Shown here: piece by piece, positions 30,601 through 43,100 of the stretch
Layout: each line of letters begins with the position of its first letter
Position numbering within the stretch: position 1 is the first letter of the stretch
Source of the DNA: Fratercula arctica
Taxonomy: Eukaryota > Chordata > Aves > Charadriiformes > Alcidae
Direction: 5' to 3'
DNA: 64,000 nt
Assembly (NCBI GenBank): GCA_947846985.1
Contig: CANTUZ010000005.1
Span: forward strand, 4,882,001 to 4,946,000
Notes under the pieces: generated by a model
The model's input: only the letters and a program-made list of their open reading frames with translations
Told to the model about the DNA's origin: nothing
The model's database searches: none
Position numbers and translations under genes: made by a program

Positions 30601-32289
30601 GTTGCATGTACGGAATAAGGACAGAGAGCAACTTGACCTTATGTTTAGGACATCTGCTAACAGGGAAAGAAATTATGGGAGGGGTAAAACAAATAAATGG
30701 GATACCTTTAATTTTTCTCTCTCATCATGGTGTACACCTACTTCCGCTTTGAATTTCTATATGCCTTTTCCCCTGCACTTAGTTTACTGATTATTCGGGA
30801 GAAGAGGCTGTGTCTAGTGTGTAGACCAGAAGTCACAATGAGTAGACCATGTTCTAATGCTGTTTGAGCATTTTTCAAGCCACTTGCACACCAGTCCTAG
30901 CTTCATGAGCTTTTTTGTGGTGCTTATCTTGAGCCTGATTCTTCAGAGACCATGGGCACTGCAGGTGGTATTCATTAAAGTATTGATTTTTTAAAAACAG
31001 CTAAAAATCAAGGTGTCCCACTTCAGAAACGTGGTATCAGTAAAAACTTCTCAATATTTTGCCTTTTTTTTTTTTTTTGTTCTTCTTGATATGGTTTTAC
31101 ATGTGTAAGCTGGATTTTATAGCAACTGGAAGTTTTGTGCCTTAAGGCCATATAAGGGCAATGTGTTATTTAAAATGCTGTGCAATTTATAAAAAGCATT
31201 CTTCCGAGTATTTCAGAGGCTCTTTCCAAAGAAAGGTCTGAGGGTTTTAGCATCAAGCCCATTGCAAATGCTAATCGGAAATCTTAGGTCAATGAATCAC
31301 AGCAGTATCATTCCTATTTTATTGTTACTGATACACACACTCCATTCATTTTTCCATATTAAATTCCCTGTGTTGTGCACAACAGTATCCTACTGTTGCA
31401 CTGGGGCTTATTTTGTCTAATTTGAAAACGCCGCCAATAAATTGTACCCATATTTAGAGAGCTTTGTTTTGGAAATATTTAACTTTGTTACCAGAGAAAC
31501 TTCCGTCAAGTAGATAGCAAGATAGTGATCTCTCATATGCAAAATGGTATTTATTACTTATTCTGAAAAGTCGTATGTATTTGGCTACTAAATTTGCATT
31601 AGTTATTTAAGACATAAGTCATTGCCAATTAGAAGTCCATGGGCATGGTTTGTGTAGGGTGCAAGGAAGAAAGAAACTGGTCCAGGAATACAGCCTGTTG
31701 CCATGTTGTTGTGAAAGCCACCGAAGGAGATCATGGCTTTAATTACTGTATTTATTGCTGCTATGTTGTATTCTCTAGCATCTTGACTTTCGTTCTCTGG
31801 AGAACCTAAAATATAATTGCTGTTTGTATCTTAAGTAACTGTAGCAGTCCTAAAAGCACCTGGACCTCCGTAAGTCATGGATCCCACCCTTCCGCTAGAA
31901 CACTTAAAACACTTCAGGTTGTCAGGCATCTATTTAACCTGGTATTAAAATATGTGTATCAGCAATTACCTATAACTGTCCTTAATGTTGGGCAGGGAGG
32001 GGTAAAGGTGGGATTTGTTGTTTCTTTGCAAAAGTCTTCGCAGTATTCATTTGCGGAATGGTGGACGTGGAAGGTAGATGCTCAATAGGTGTTATCATGT
32101 CCACTCTTACTTTTCTCTTTCTCTAATTCTTTTAATGTTTTCTCTCCGGATTTCTAGAATTCTTACAACTCTTTGTGCTATCTGCTGAACGCTTTTCAGT
32201 TTGCCTAGAACTTTTTTTAAGAATTCAGTTCAAATCTGGATAGATATAAATGTCTGCAATAAAACTACCTTGCTTTTCCTTCACGTTGC
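27636..32289 (+). other. NAV2 intron, proximal part
   Basis: Start of a long intron. The first about 450 bp are G-rich on the + strand (tgttggggaggttggggagg near 27652; a G-quadruplex candidate at 27880-27898). A short CpG cluster lies at 28490-28556. The rest is AT-rich with T-runs near 31066-31079. Chance frames such as 30160-30555 (131 codons) have no known family. Confidence 0.6.
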
Positions 32290-32450
32290 TTTCCCAATTT
32301 GTGAAGATTGTGTTGAGTTGGGTGTTCTAGATCTGGGGCATTCTAGATCTCCCCATTTTCAGTCTTACACTAGATGTTTCTTCTAGTGATTTAGTTCTTC
32401 TTTCCCAATTTGTGACGATCATCTACGTCTGGGGTGTTCTAGATCTGGGG
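32290..32450. repeat. 50-bp direct repeat, 111-bp period
   Basis: The segment at 32290-32339 (tttcccaatttgtgaagatt ... ggtgttctagatctgggg) recurs at 32401-32450 (tttcccaatttgtgacgatc ... ggtgttctagatctgggg), with differences in the middle. A third tctagatct sits between them at 32342. It looks like a local segmental duplication that has partly diverged. Confidence 0.85.
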
Positions 32451-35400
32451 TGTGCTCCAAAAACATTTCCAATACCTATCGACATTAAAACGTCCCTGGA
32501 TTTTTCTCATTAGCCATTCTGTAGTCCAAGCCAATGACAATGGTATGGGATGGAATTGTAGAGAATCTCCACTAGAGATCCCTGCAAAAAATCTATTGGT
32601 TAGCCATTCCCAGGTTGATAGCACGCTACTGACAAATTCCAGGGAGTTTTTCAGTCAGTTGTGCACCACTTTGGAGTACTCTAGCTGCTCACAAATTAAT
32701 TACTTAATAGGTGGCTCCATTATTTTTCCACACTTCAAATTTGGGCTCGCATCAACTGTTTGATGAGCCACCTGTGGCTTGGAATCTGTTGGCTATTGGT
32801 TAGCCTCCTCTGCCTCGCCATCCCCGTTCCCATGCCATTAGCAATCCAAACGAATCCCTATAGTTCAAATATTAGTAATTACTTTTCTATATTTTAATTA
32901 ACTTTATCAGAAGCCATTTATATCACTGTCTCGCTAATGTGAAACTTCAGAGAGAGCAAGTGTAATAAAGCATATTGCAGAGAAATTACGCCTTCCTTTC
33001 TCACATGCCGTAGCTATTTTTATGTGTGATACTGGGCTTCACAGTTTTACTATGGAACCATCCTGCAGAAGGGATAGGAATCAAGCAAATCTTTATCTGG
33101 ACCCAGTTTGAAGTCAGATGTACATCGGCTGGTTTCAATGCCATTACGTCAGCTGCTTCAGTGGCGTAAAATTTGGTCTTGCTACCGCTGCTGAGCTAAT
33201 TATAAAAGAAATTAGGAGAAATGTGGTCAGTAATACTGGTAACTTAACCATAAAATATAGCTCTTTGCAACGTTGGAAGAAACCAAATGAGGTCACGTTT
33301 AGGATGTGTACGAATGAGAAATTCTACTGAAGAGTTGGGAAAATCTAAGAAAAAACTGTAGATTCAGGCTATCAAAATATATAACCACAGAAATAATTTT
33401 AAATGAGTATTAATGAAATTGCTTATATAATTATATTTATGTACTTAAGTACATTCCTATTAAAAAAGCCTTGCTGTATCTTGCTTTCTGATGGATTGGG
33501 TTTTTTTGACGCACTGTAAGCCATCTGAGGCTATTAAGTAGCCAAATTCTTCTTCTATTTATGATTACAATGGTTTTGATAGTGTGTTTATTAGATACAT
33601 ACCAGTAAATATTAAACCGTTAGGGAGTTGTTCCAAAGGAAATGTTACCAGACAGAACACAAGAAAACAATTTGGAAGTTGTTTTATTGTGATTATTAAC
33701 ATGGAGTTTTCAGTGATCTGTCTTTTAATATAAAGAACTAGCCTTTTTCAATGCCCTGCATTTGAACAAAGGATGTGAAGCTGCACTGTAAACTAAGGAG
33801 GTTCTTTCAGCGCTGGGTTTTCATTTAGAGGATGCGAAGGGTCACTTGGGTTGAAACTCCCATTCAGTTTTTAATTGTAAGACATAATGAGTGAAAATGG
33901 TTTTGGTTTTTTTTTTTTTGCTCTGATTTCAGTTTAATTGTGACAGTTCTTGGGTAAAAGAGATTTGGTTATCGTGTCATGTTCTTTCCCAAGTTCGGTG
34001 CCTTCACCGTCGAATTGCCCGAGATGGGATTTCCAAAGATATTTATTGTTGAGCTAATAATGCTGCTGTTGAATTCACTCGAGTTTTTACAGTCCATGGT
34101 TAGTTTTTTGAAACACTCATTTAATATGACCTTTTTTCCTCCTTCCGATTTTTTTTTTTTTTTTAATGCTATTTCTCTGATCCCTGCTAATAGGTAATAT
34201 CTAAGAGGCTTCCAAATTTTGATATACTTAATCTAAGAGCACTCCTTAGAGGTAGCGCCATTGTTCTCATTTTATAAACGAATGGCTAAAGCACAAAGAA
34301 ACTCACCCAAGGTCATAAAGTCTGCAGTGCTACAGAAAATTACTCGCTAGTCCCCTGACTATTAGATTATCTTTCTCCTTTGCTGCTACTTGTTAATCAG
34401 TTCAAAATGCTCATGCGTATGGTGCCCATGTGTTCTCCCTCTGTCCTTGAAATGTTAGCTCACTCCAGAAAATGACATTTCTTCACTGAACACTCTTACT
34501 TTCTTTGTCCCTGTTTTAGCAAGTCATTTTTGTCACCACCTGCTCTGACACTTGATGTACGGCAGCGCCCAAGCAGGACACTTTGGTCCAGCTGTCCTTG
34601 AACCAGAAATGGGTTAATTATTATATTGTTTTTCTCGCTGTCTTTCTCCCCGCCTCCCTTTGCCTCCCTGGCTGCACCGCTGAATGTCTTTGACAGCTTT
34701 TAGAGTTTTGCTTCTTACTTTTCCTAGGTTGTTTGTCCATCCTGTCTTCCACTGAACTTCTCTTTCTTGATATATGTATGTGTTGTATTTCAGCTCATTC
34801 TGCGCTAGAGGCTTATTTGAACTGAAATTGGCTTCAACAGAGAAACATTAAGTCTTTCTACCTATCCAGCTGCTAGCTGATATGTCTATTTTTATAATGT
34901 TCAAATGCGGATAAAATAATTTTAATTTGAAAAGCAAGTGTAATGTGAGGAAAGGGAAAGCCGAAAGCATCTGTGTGTATCATAGACCTAGCACAGGCAC
35001 CACTTCAGCTGTCCCAAGTGTTCTTGGTGGCTGCAAACCATGCTGGCATGCTTGATGGAGCTCATCATGAAGTAACATTCTCTGGTCTTCTGCAAAATAG
35101 TCTCATCAAAAAATCACGCCGTACGAAATATGAAACCTATCCTGAAGGAATCTCCTGGAGATGCAGAGAGGTACGGGTATATTAGTAGAGGAGAACAACA
35201 GATACTACTTTTAAAAATTCCTGGCAGTAAATCTGAGCTTTACTCCTCAAAAAGGAAAAAAAAAAAAAAAAAAAGAAGGAAAAAAAAAAGAAGGGGTCTG
35301 GTAAACAAAACATGGACCTTTCTCAAGTTTCAAGTACCTGAGAAGTATGAAAAAGAAAGAAAATTATAAGATACCACCTGTGCTCTTTTTTTCTATCCAG

Positions 35401-38400
35401 AGGGTATCGGAAAAGAAAGCCTTTATTTTATTGAGATAGGAAGGGTGGATTCGGTTCTTGGTTTTGGAAATTCAGGGCTGGTTTTGGCTATTTTTTATTT
35501 CCTTTGAAGAGTCCTTTGAGAAACATTGTCTACTCTGTAATTTCGGTTTCCGGATTATCTCACCACTAGATTCAAATCTCTGTTTAATTTGTAGAATTTT
35601 AGCCTGCAAGTCCCTTTTTCCTACTGAAGCGGAAGTAGTTAAGGAGGGATTTAAATCATAATTATTTTGTGTAAACTTCCCAAACTTGCAGCACGAGAAT
35701 AAATATTATAAGTGCTGTTTAAGAAGATACAGTTTTGAATAAAGCGTTAGTTGGGCCTTTAATGGAAGGATGTGTTTTCTGTTCTTCCATTTTTTCCCAC
35801 TTGCTTTCTGCTTGTTTAAGCTTTGGGGCTAAACTTTCTACTTTTATTCTGGTATAAATCAAGATGTGCTCTTAAAATTTAACCCATTACTTTATTTTTT
35901 CCTTGCAGCAAACTGTAGAATCTCAATCAAACTCAGATTCATTCTCCTGAGAAGCCTACCTGGCTAAAAATAACCCTGCTTGAATATTATTTTTAGAAAC
36001 ATCTATATTTGAAGTATATAAATGGTCAGATTTGATGTGTATTATTAGACATGAACTGTTGGTACATTTTGTAACAGGAAGCTGCTGGTTTTCCATTCAC
36101 CAAGAACTGGAATTCAAGTCAAACACTTGGCACTTACTTGTATGCCTCTAATTTTATCTGTAAATTGTTCTTTCTGAAATAGTTTGTGGAAACATTCTCA
36201 GTTTCTTCAGTTTTGCAAAGCATAGGCATGGAAATAACTGCTAAAGCTTAAAACAAATAAACCCTTTATTAAAATAAATAATTGAGAAAACAGGTCACTT
36301 CTTATTTTTAAACAGGCTGAGATCTGAAGTTTTACTCTGATTCCACCTTTTTTTTTTCCTCTTGAAAGTATTTTTAGGTGTGTTATCCTTGGATTATTTT
36401 TCTTTTTACTTTGGGGTTATTTTAGAATTGGAAGCAATGTGTGGGAAAACAATACATGGAAGGAAAAAATATCAAGCTTATGGATTTCAAAATACGCTTT
36501 TACCAGGACTTTTGCCCCTATGCATGTTCAGTTTCGGACTGTAATATCATCATATTTTGACAATGTCTTGTTTACTCCCATGGCCTATTCTTAAGTTTTA
36601 CCCTGTGTCCATCCCTTGCCTTGATTGTTTCCTTAAGTCTTCTCCCTATTCTCATCTTGTGTGGCTTTTTTCCTCTATGGCTACGGCTACAAGTTGCCAT
36701 ATCCTCTCTTTCATATTTGGAAAGAGTCCCTAAATCTACTTATTTTACCTGTCCTGTCACTAATATTGTGTGTTATTGTTAGACATTTCTTCTGTCTTGT
36801 CCTTTACGTAATGACCACCATGGTATAATCCAAAAGTGTGTAGTGGTGGGTTCATGTTTGCAGCGTAGACTTCAGAACTGCAGACAGTAGCATGGCTGTA
36901 CTGGTGGAACTAGCAGTTGTAAAGAGAGTCCCTGGACTACTTTCCTATAGTAGTTGTTGAGGTTTTATTTTATACAAGCAAGAAGGAAAACTTACAGACT
37001 GTAGAGACCAAGGAACTAGGGATCGGCAGGTATCGGTTTGGTAGCGATAGTGCTATGCTTGACAAGAAAACATGGTCAGGTCTCCAAAACATGAATTCTT
37101 GGGCAATAAGTTAATGGATTCATCTGCTTTTTCTTTGAAAGTGGAAGTTGGTCTATTCGTAAAAGTACTAAATACTGTTATTCCTTCCTTCAAGCTCTGG
37201 GAGCTCACAGGAGTGGAGGCCAAGGTACTTGGCTTGCTGCTCCCTCCACGCCTTGGCTGGGAGAAGGTTGGGTTCTTGGACGTGATGGTCCCAGAGGCAT
37301 AGGGCCTGGGCTGTAAAACCTTCTTGGAGAAACCCAGAGATGTTTGTCTCACCTGCCTGACAACAAAGTTGTCTAGTTATAGGCATCCAGGCCTTCTCAT
37401 GTTATATAAACAAAACAAAAAACAAACAAAAAAACCCAAACCACACAAAACCCAAACCAACCCTTGACAGGCTGATTTGCATGGCTGTAGAAGTAAATGT
37501 TCTCAGTGCTGGGATCTTGTGCTTTCTCCAAATGGAAGGACTCAGCTAACTTCCTTGATCATTTCCATGTTCCTCTCCCTGTTAATGCTGTAGAAGCTGA
37601 CGAGGCCTTTTGCTACTAGGCAACTACATTTTTCATAGCTGTATAGGGAGAAAATCTAGGATGGCCGTCTGAAGACGCCCATACTTTGTTTTTGGGAGAA
37701 GTGGAAGAGGTGTATGAGAGGCTGGAATTTTAATTCCTTCTGTATCCAGCACTTTGCAGTGTATTTTATGTCTGTGACAGAGCTCTTTAGATGCTGTTCT
37801 TCAAGCTAAGGGGATTTTCATCTTCGAACAAAAGGGATTTTGAGTGTGGTGGTCTCATTGCCGCAACATGTGAGGATCTGTGATATTTTCTAGTGTCTCA
37901 GCCTCCTTGTAACCCATTTGATGGATCTGCCATTCGGACAACTGAGGGACATTCCCAGTTGTAAAGATTGTTGTAGTAATACCTTTCTGTTCCATGTGAT
38001 GAGGTGAATCTTCGCTGATAGGATCTTCTACTGAAAGTGCTGACCAGGAATTATTTTTATGTTGTATTTTTCTGCCATGTATTAATTCTATGTATTTGCC
38101 CATTGGTAGAACAAAATGAATACCCTGGTGGCATTTCATGTCGTTGATCTAGCTTGTATGCCGACTATGGACTACACTTGTATGTCTTGAAACTAATATT
38201 TAGAAGCGAGTTCCTTTTTCTTTAGGCGTGTCCATTTGAACCACGTCCACTGTTACAAACTTCAGGGAACTTCAGTACCGATAAGCTAAATACTGGGTCT
38301 GTACAAGTATTTTTAGACGACTGTAACAGCTGTCTTTTCACGTCATATCTATTTTGGCTGTTTCTCAGATTACGACATTAATTACCAGGAAGTCATTTCT

Positions 38401-39666
38401 AATCAACTTGTAGAAGGGGGTCTAGCAAATTTGCTTCCTCTGGCAGATGGACAACTATCAGGCACAGTATTGCGAGATCAAGCAGATACAAAGATTCACG
38501 TCATGTCTTTTGGTGTCAGAAATCCTCCTTAGCCAACGTAGCATGAGGCAAAGTTGTATTTTCTTAGCGAACTGTAATCAGAGAACAGCGTCTGTACACG
38601 TGTGTCAGAAGTTAAAGGCCTGGAACAGCTGTAGAGGACACATTTGCATCCACCAAGATCAGCTTTGAATATAGCTGGTGGAAAAAATAATTAATGGATT
38701 GGTCTGGTAAGACAAATTTGATTCAGTTGTAAATTATTCTTCATCGCAAAGAGTCTTATGGATATTTAAGTCTTCAAAACTAATTTAAAAAATGCCACGC
38801 GTGTTTCAAGATCAAATGTGCGTTGGCCATTTGAAGCAAGAGCTTGGAAATAGGTTTCTTTTTTCTTGCTCGATAACCACGGGTCAGTCTGCTTCTCAGG
38901 ATGGCCATACCATTCCAGACTTGTCTGTGCCTTAATTGGGACAGATTATTTTGGGAAGGAGTATTTTCAGCATTGCTGCATGTTACTCCTCCGAGATGGG
39001 CTCTGGAGCACACAGGAGTCCGATCCTCCGGGGTAATGTGCCAAACGAGCAGTGCCAAGGAAAGCTGGCAAAAAGGTGCCTGTCCTCTAGCGTGGAGCTG
39101 GAAAGGGGAGGCAGCAGCGTCCTATTTATCCCTACGCAACCTCGACAGGGGAATTCTAATGAATTTGCTTTAATTTACAAAACAAAACCACTTTCTGCTT
39201 TTCAAGAGGGAAGAGCAGCGGTTGCCTAGGATCCCGTTTCCAAGCAGTCAGATACAAACTTCCCTCACTGCAGCAATGGAGATTCTCCTTTCGGTCGCCT
39301 GTAAGAGGTTGCCTTTCAGCCTTTTACCCGGTAGGGTTTGGACCACGTGGAGTGATTTCCTTTATAGGATTTAATACTTAGACTCCAAACCAGTGAAAGG
39401 AAATCTAGTTGTCATAAGGAGCAGAAATATTTGGAAGAGGATCTGTTTATGAATGAAAATGTCATGCACTTAAAATTTAATGATAAGCATCTTCTGCAAG
39501 GGAGACTCAGCCAGGATTTCCTCTTTTTCCTGTGGCCACTTCTCACTGTGGTGCCAGGCAATGGGAAACACTGTGAATACTGGGACAAATTTGGAGGTGC
39601 AGTGCCTTTCTGTGAGATGTTTGCCTTTGGGATCTGCTGGCTGAGGGAGGCGGAGGGAAGCACAGA
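32451..39666 (+). other. NAV2 intron, AT-rich, no feature recognised
   Basis: About 7 kb of AT-rich intronic sequence. Low-complexity items are an A-rich purine tract at 35249-35296, T-runs near 33909 and 34149, and an A/C-rich stretch at about 37409-37455. No coding exon, RNA gene or transposon remnant could be recognised. Confidence 0.5.
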
Positions 39667-39712
39667 GAGACCCCAGACTCTGGGAGAGACCCCAGACTCT
39701 GGGGGAGACCCC
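39667..39712. repeat. 19-bp tandem repeat, about 2.5 copies
   Basis: The unit gagaccccagactctggga starts at 39667, 39686 and 39705. The third copy is partial (gagaccccag). The first two are nearly identical. It sits in a locally GC-rich patch of the intron. Confidence 0.85.
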
Positions 39713-40108
39713 AGGCCACGAAGGGGAGCCAGGTCTACCTGCTGTGTCCTGTCCTTGCCACCATCTCCCCAGGCCTGGGGTGTTGGGCGGTCAGTGAAGG
39801 TCAGATGGTGGGCTTTCAGCTGCCTTTGCCACAGGTTGCGTTTGGGATCCTGGAAATGTTCCTTTTGTGGATGTGTTATGGCTTAAAGGCATTATGGTGG
39901 GGAGACTTGGAAGACCAGCCCTGTTGGAGGTGACGTGAGTTGTGGTGCATACGCAGTTTTGGGCCCTGGGCTGTAATGCCTGTGGGCCATACCCACCCGT
40001 GGTTTGGTTTATCAGGTTGGATAGGAAGACAGAGGTATCTTATTTTTAACACAAGAATCAATCCCAGCTTCCCCTTGTTGAGCAGGTTATTTGCTGCAGC
40101 AGGCACTT

Positions 40109-40183
40109 GAAAAAAAAGGAGAAAAAAGAGGAGAAAAAAAAGAAGGGGAAAAAAAAGGGGGGGGGGGGGGGGGGAGGGAAAGG
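40109..40183. repeat. 75-bp homopurine tract with an 18-G run
   Basis: Uninterrupted purines from 40109 to 40183, made of A-runs and G-runs that end in 18 consecutive Gs (40157-40174) and then aggg. Long G-runs and homopurine tracts tend to form G-quadruplex or triplex structures and are prone to length errors in sequencing. Confidence 0.95.
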
Positions 40184-43100
40184 CATATGAAAGAACCTGA
40201 AATCATAAAGCTGGTCTGCAAATCTCCTAGACTACTCCATAGCAGATCCTTCACTGTCCTATACACAGTTTCAGATTTGTGCTGAAACTTAATCTCTTGG
40301 CCACAACAATGTGAACTAGATAAGATTCAGTCCTCTTAGTGCCTCCTGAGCTCCCTGAAATTCAGCAGAAAATGGGATTTGCATTGAAGAAGCACAGATT
40401 TTTATCTATTATCTTCATAGCCTGAGCAGTGTCCGTTGGTATGAGACTCTATGGTGGGGACTGATGCCACCCTTTGCTCCCCGTAGGCTGCTGTGTCAGC
40501 ATTTCTGAGCCGATGGCCTGTCAGATCCACTCAGTGTTTATTATGCAGCATTAAGCAAAGAGAGATTTGAACGTTCAGTGTTCTGCTGGCAAATAATTTA
40601 ATTTTAGATAATTTTGCGGTGCTTGTTAGCAGCTTATACAAATGGATTTTCAACAACTAAAAGCCTCAGGCTTCCCAGGCACGTGTGAACCCCACCTGTG
40701 GTGGAAGGAGTCTCTTGTAAACCATCTTGTGAGTAGCTGCAGCATCACTCAGTGCCGTTACCCTCCCTCCTCCTCCCTTCCCCGAGAGCAGCTGAAATGG
40801 CAGGGCTTGGTTTGGCCAGTACTTTGCATCATTTGTAGCGATGCTGTTAAATGCTGGGCTGAAATGGATGGTAGCTCAGCTTAATTTGCATGATTTAAAA
40901 TGCCAGCTCGGTTTAATGTAGAGCAGCTGGTATATACTTAACTCCTTCAGGAGAAAACTTTAATACCAGCAGATCGCGTGATCTGGGGCTACGCTAAGTT
41001 TATTTAGTTATTTATTTAGTTATTTATTTATTTATTCCGTCTCTTTGCTGCTTCCCAGCACATTTGTAGAGATCGTTTGCACGTCGCTGGGGAAGGGCTT
41101 TGCTCTCTGTTGATATTTCTGTATCTCGTAGGGTTCACAAAGGAAGGAATTGGTCCCACCGTGCGACAAATACTTGTTGCGATTTCCCGAGCATCCGCTT
41201 ACACTGACCTTAGCAAATAGGACTCTAAATTAAGACGTGACATGATGAAGGATGGCGAGATTAGTTGGAAGAGGGACAGGTGTAGAGGCCTGGATTACGT
41301 GGATTACTGCATACTCAATTTCTTAGGGTGAAATTTCAAGGTTGTAAATGGCTAATTCCACAATTATGGAATTAGAATGTGCCGTGCTGGCCCTCTGGGT
41401 GCTGTGCCGGCAGCCAGAGTCACCTTGCAAGGGAAGGAAGAGTTGGAGGATCAAAGAATTCCTTTGCTCCCCTGAAATAATTAGCGCAGCCTCAGTGAGA
41501 GGATGGAGGGAGCATAATCTTTTAATACCAACCCTTCTCAAAATTGACCTTGTCACAGGCAGATTCAGCTTCTCGCAGAGGAACAGATGTGTGATAGAGT
41601 CACTCTTACTGCGTCAGAAATGCTGGCGCAGGATCTCAGCCTCTGCCAAAATCCTCTCGTCTTTCTGTAGGGGATGGGCCTCTCGTGCTGCAGAGCTCTG
41701 AACGTGCCTTTGGGTGAGCTGTGAGATATTGTGCAATGGAGATGGACTTCACGAAGTCAGGGCTTTCTTAAGGCACTGGCGATTGAACTTTCTCTTCCTC
41801 TGGAAATTTTTTTATTCTCTCGAGTCACAACTTGAGCTGAGGTTTCTCGTGGAACAGCAGTTTCAAATGGTCAGTGGTGAAGACCATGATTAGTTTCAAG
41901 CACAAGACGTTAAGCTAGAGAGAGAACATTACCTGTTAGGTTCTTTTGACATGCGTAAATCCTTCAATATTACATGGGAAGTTTAAGCCCTTTATAAATC
42001 GTTGTGTTAGAAGACACCGTGTAGCTATTCAATTGCCATCAGTGCTGTATTTGGTGCACAGGACATGAAAGTCACGTCGGTACAACAGCAAGGCCAGCTC
42101 TTCCCTAATGAAAACTGATTATTGTCGTCTTTGTTGTGAAAGCGAAACCGCTAAGAAGATGACGTCCTATAATCTTCTTCCATGAATGTAGACAAGATAA
42201 ATTGCCCTCAGCGATGAAATACTTCATTATTTCATCTCATGTTGTCCATGTGTAGGATCATTAGCATGCTTGCATGCTGTGGAAGATTACAGCCCTCTAT
42301 TATATAGTCAAATTATTGATGTTGTACTGTATTTATACCATAACTCAGGTGAACATCTGAATGGGTTTGATGTATAATCTGCAAATTATTTCAGCCATTT
42401 GAGGAAAAGGATTGCCAATGGTTACTCTTAAAAGCCGTGAATTTAGCTAAGCAACGTGCATCCATGCTTTTAAATAGCTAGAAACCATTTTGTGAGACAG
42501 TTCAGAAGGTGCTGCTACAGAAGGTGAGACAATTCAGAAGTAGAATAGCGTGGATTAGTAATTGGCTGTCAGGCACCAGGTCAAAACTTCAAACAAATAA
42601 CGCTGTTCGTGTTTACCAAGTCTGACGCTAGGCTTCTGGAAGGGGGGCAAATTAGCCAACTTTTCATTTATGGTGTGCGTTAGAGCTGAGTGAGAGTTAG
42701 TGAATCCTCATCAGCCGTGTCGCTTGGGTGTTTGCAGTATTGTTTGTTTTCTTTTTATAACTAAGGGACAAGTTTATTTCTTTTAATGCTTTTCCATTGA
42801 TTAATACAAACTTTTCAGAGATCCAGGCTTGACCTCTAATGCTTCGTATTTCATTCCTTACTATTTTCCACCACGGATATTTTTAACTCGCTGTTTTTAG
42901 GACTTTTCCAACTGGTCAAAAGGTTAGGAAAGCCAATTCCACCAGACTGGACATGCTGTGAAAAAGCTGGAAAGAACGATAAGGTTAGTTTTTATGGCAC
43001 CTTCATTTTGAGCTGTGCCTTCCTGCTAAGAAGGGTTTCGGTCCTCAAAGGGCAGGAGGATGCACTGGTGAGTGTGGGAGCCCTGAAGACCCACAGGCCA

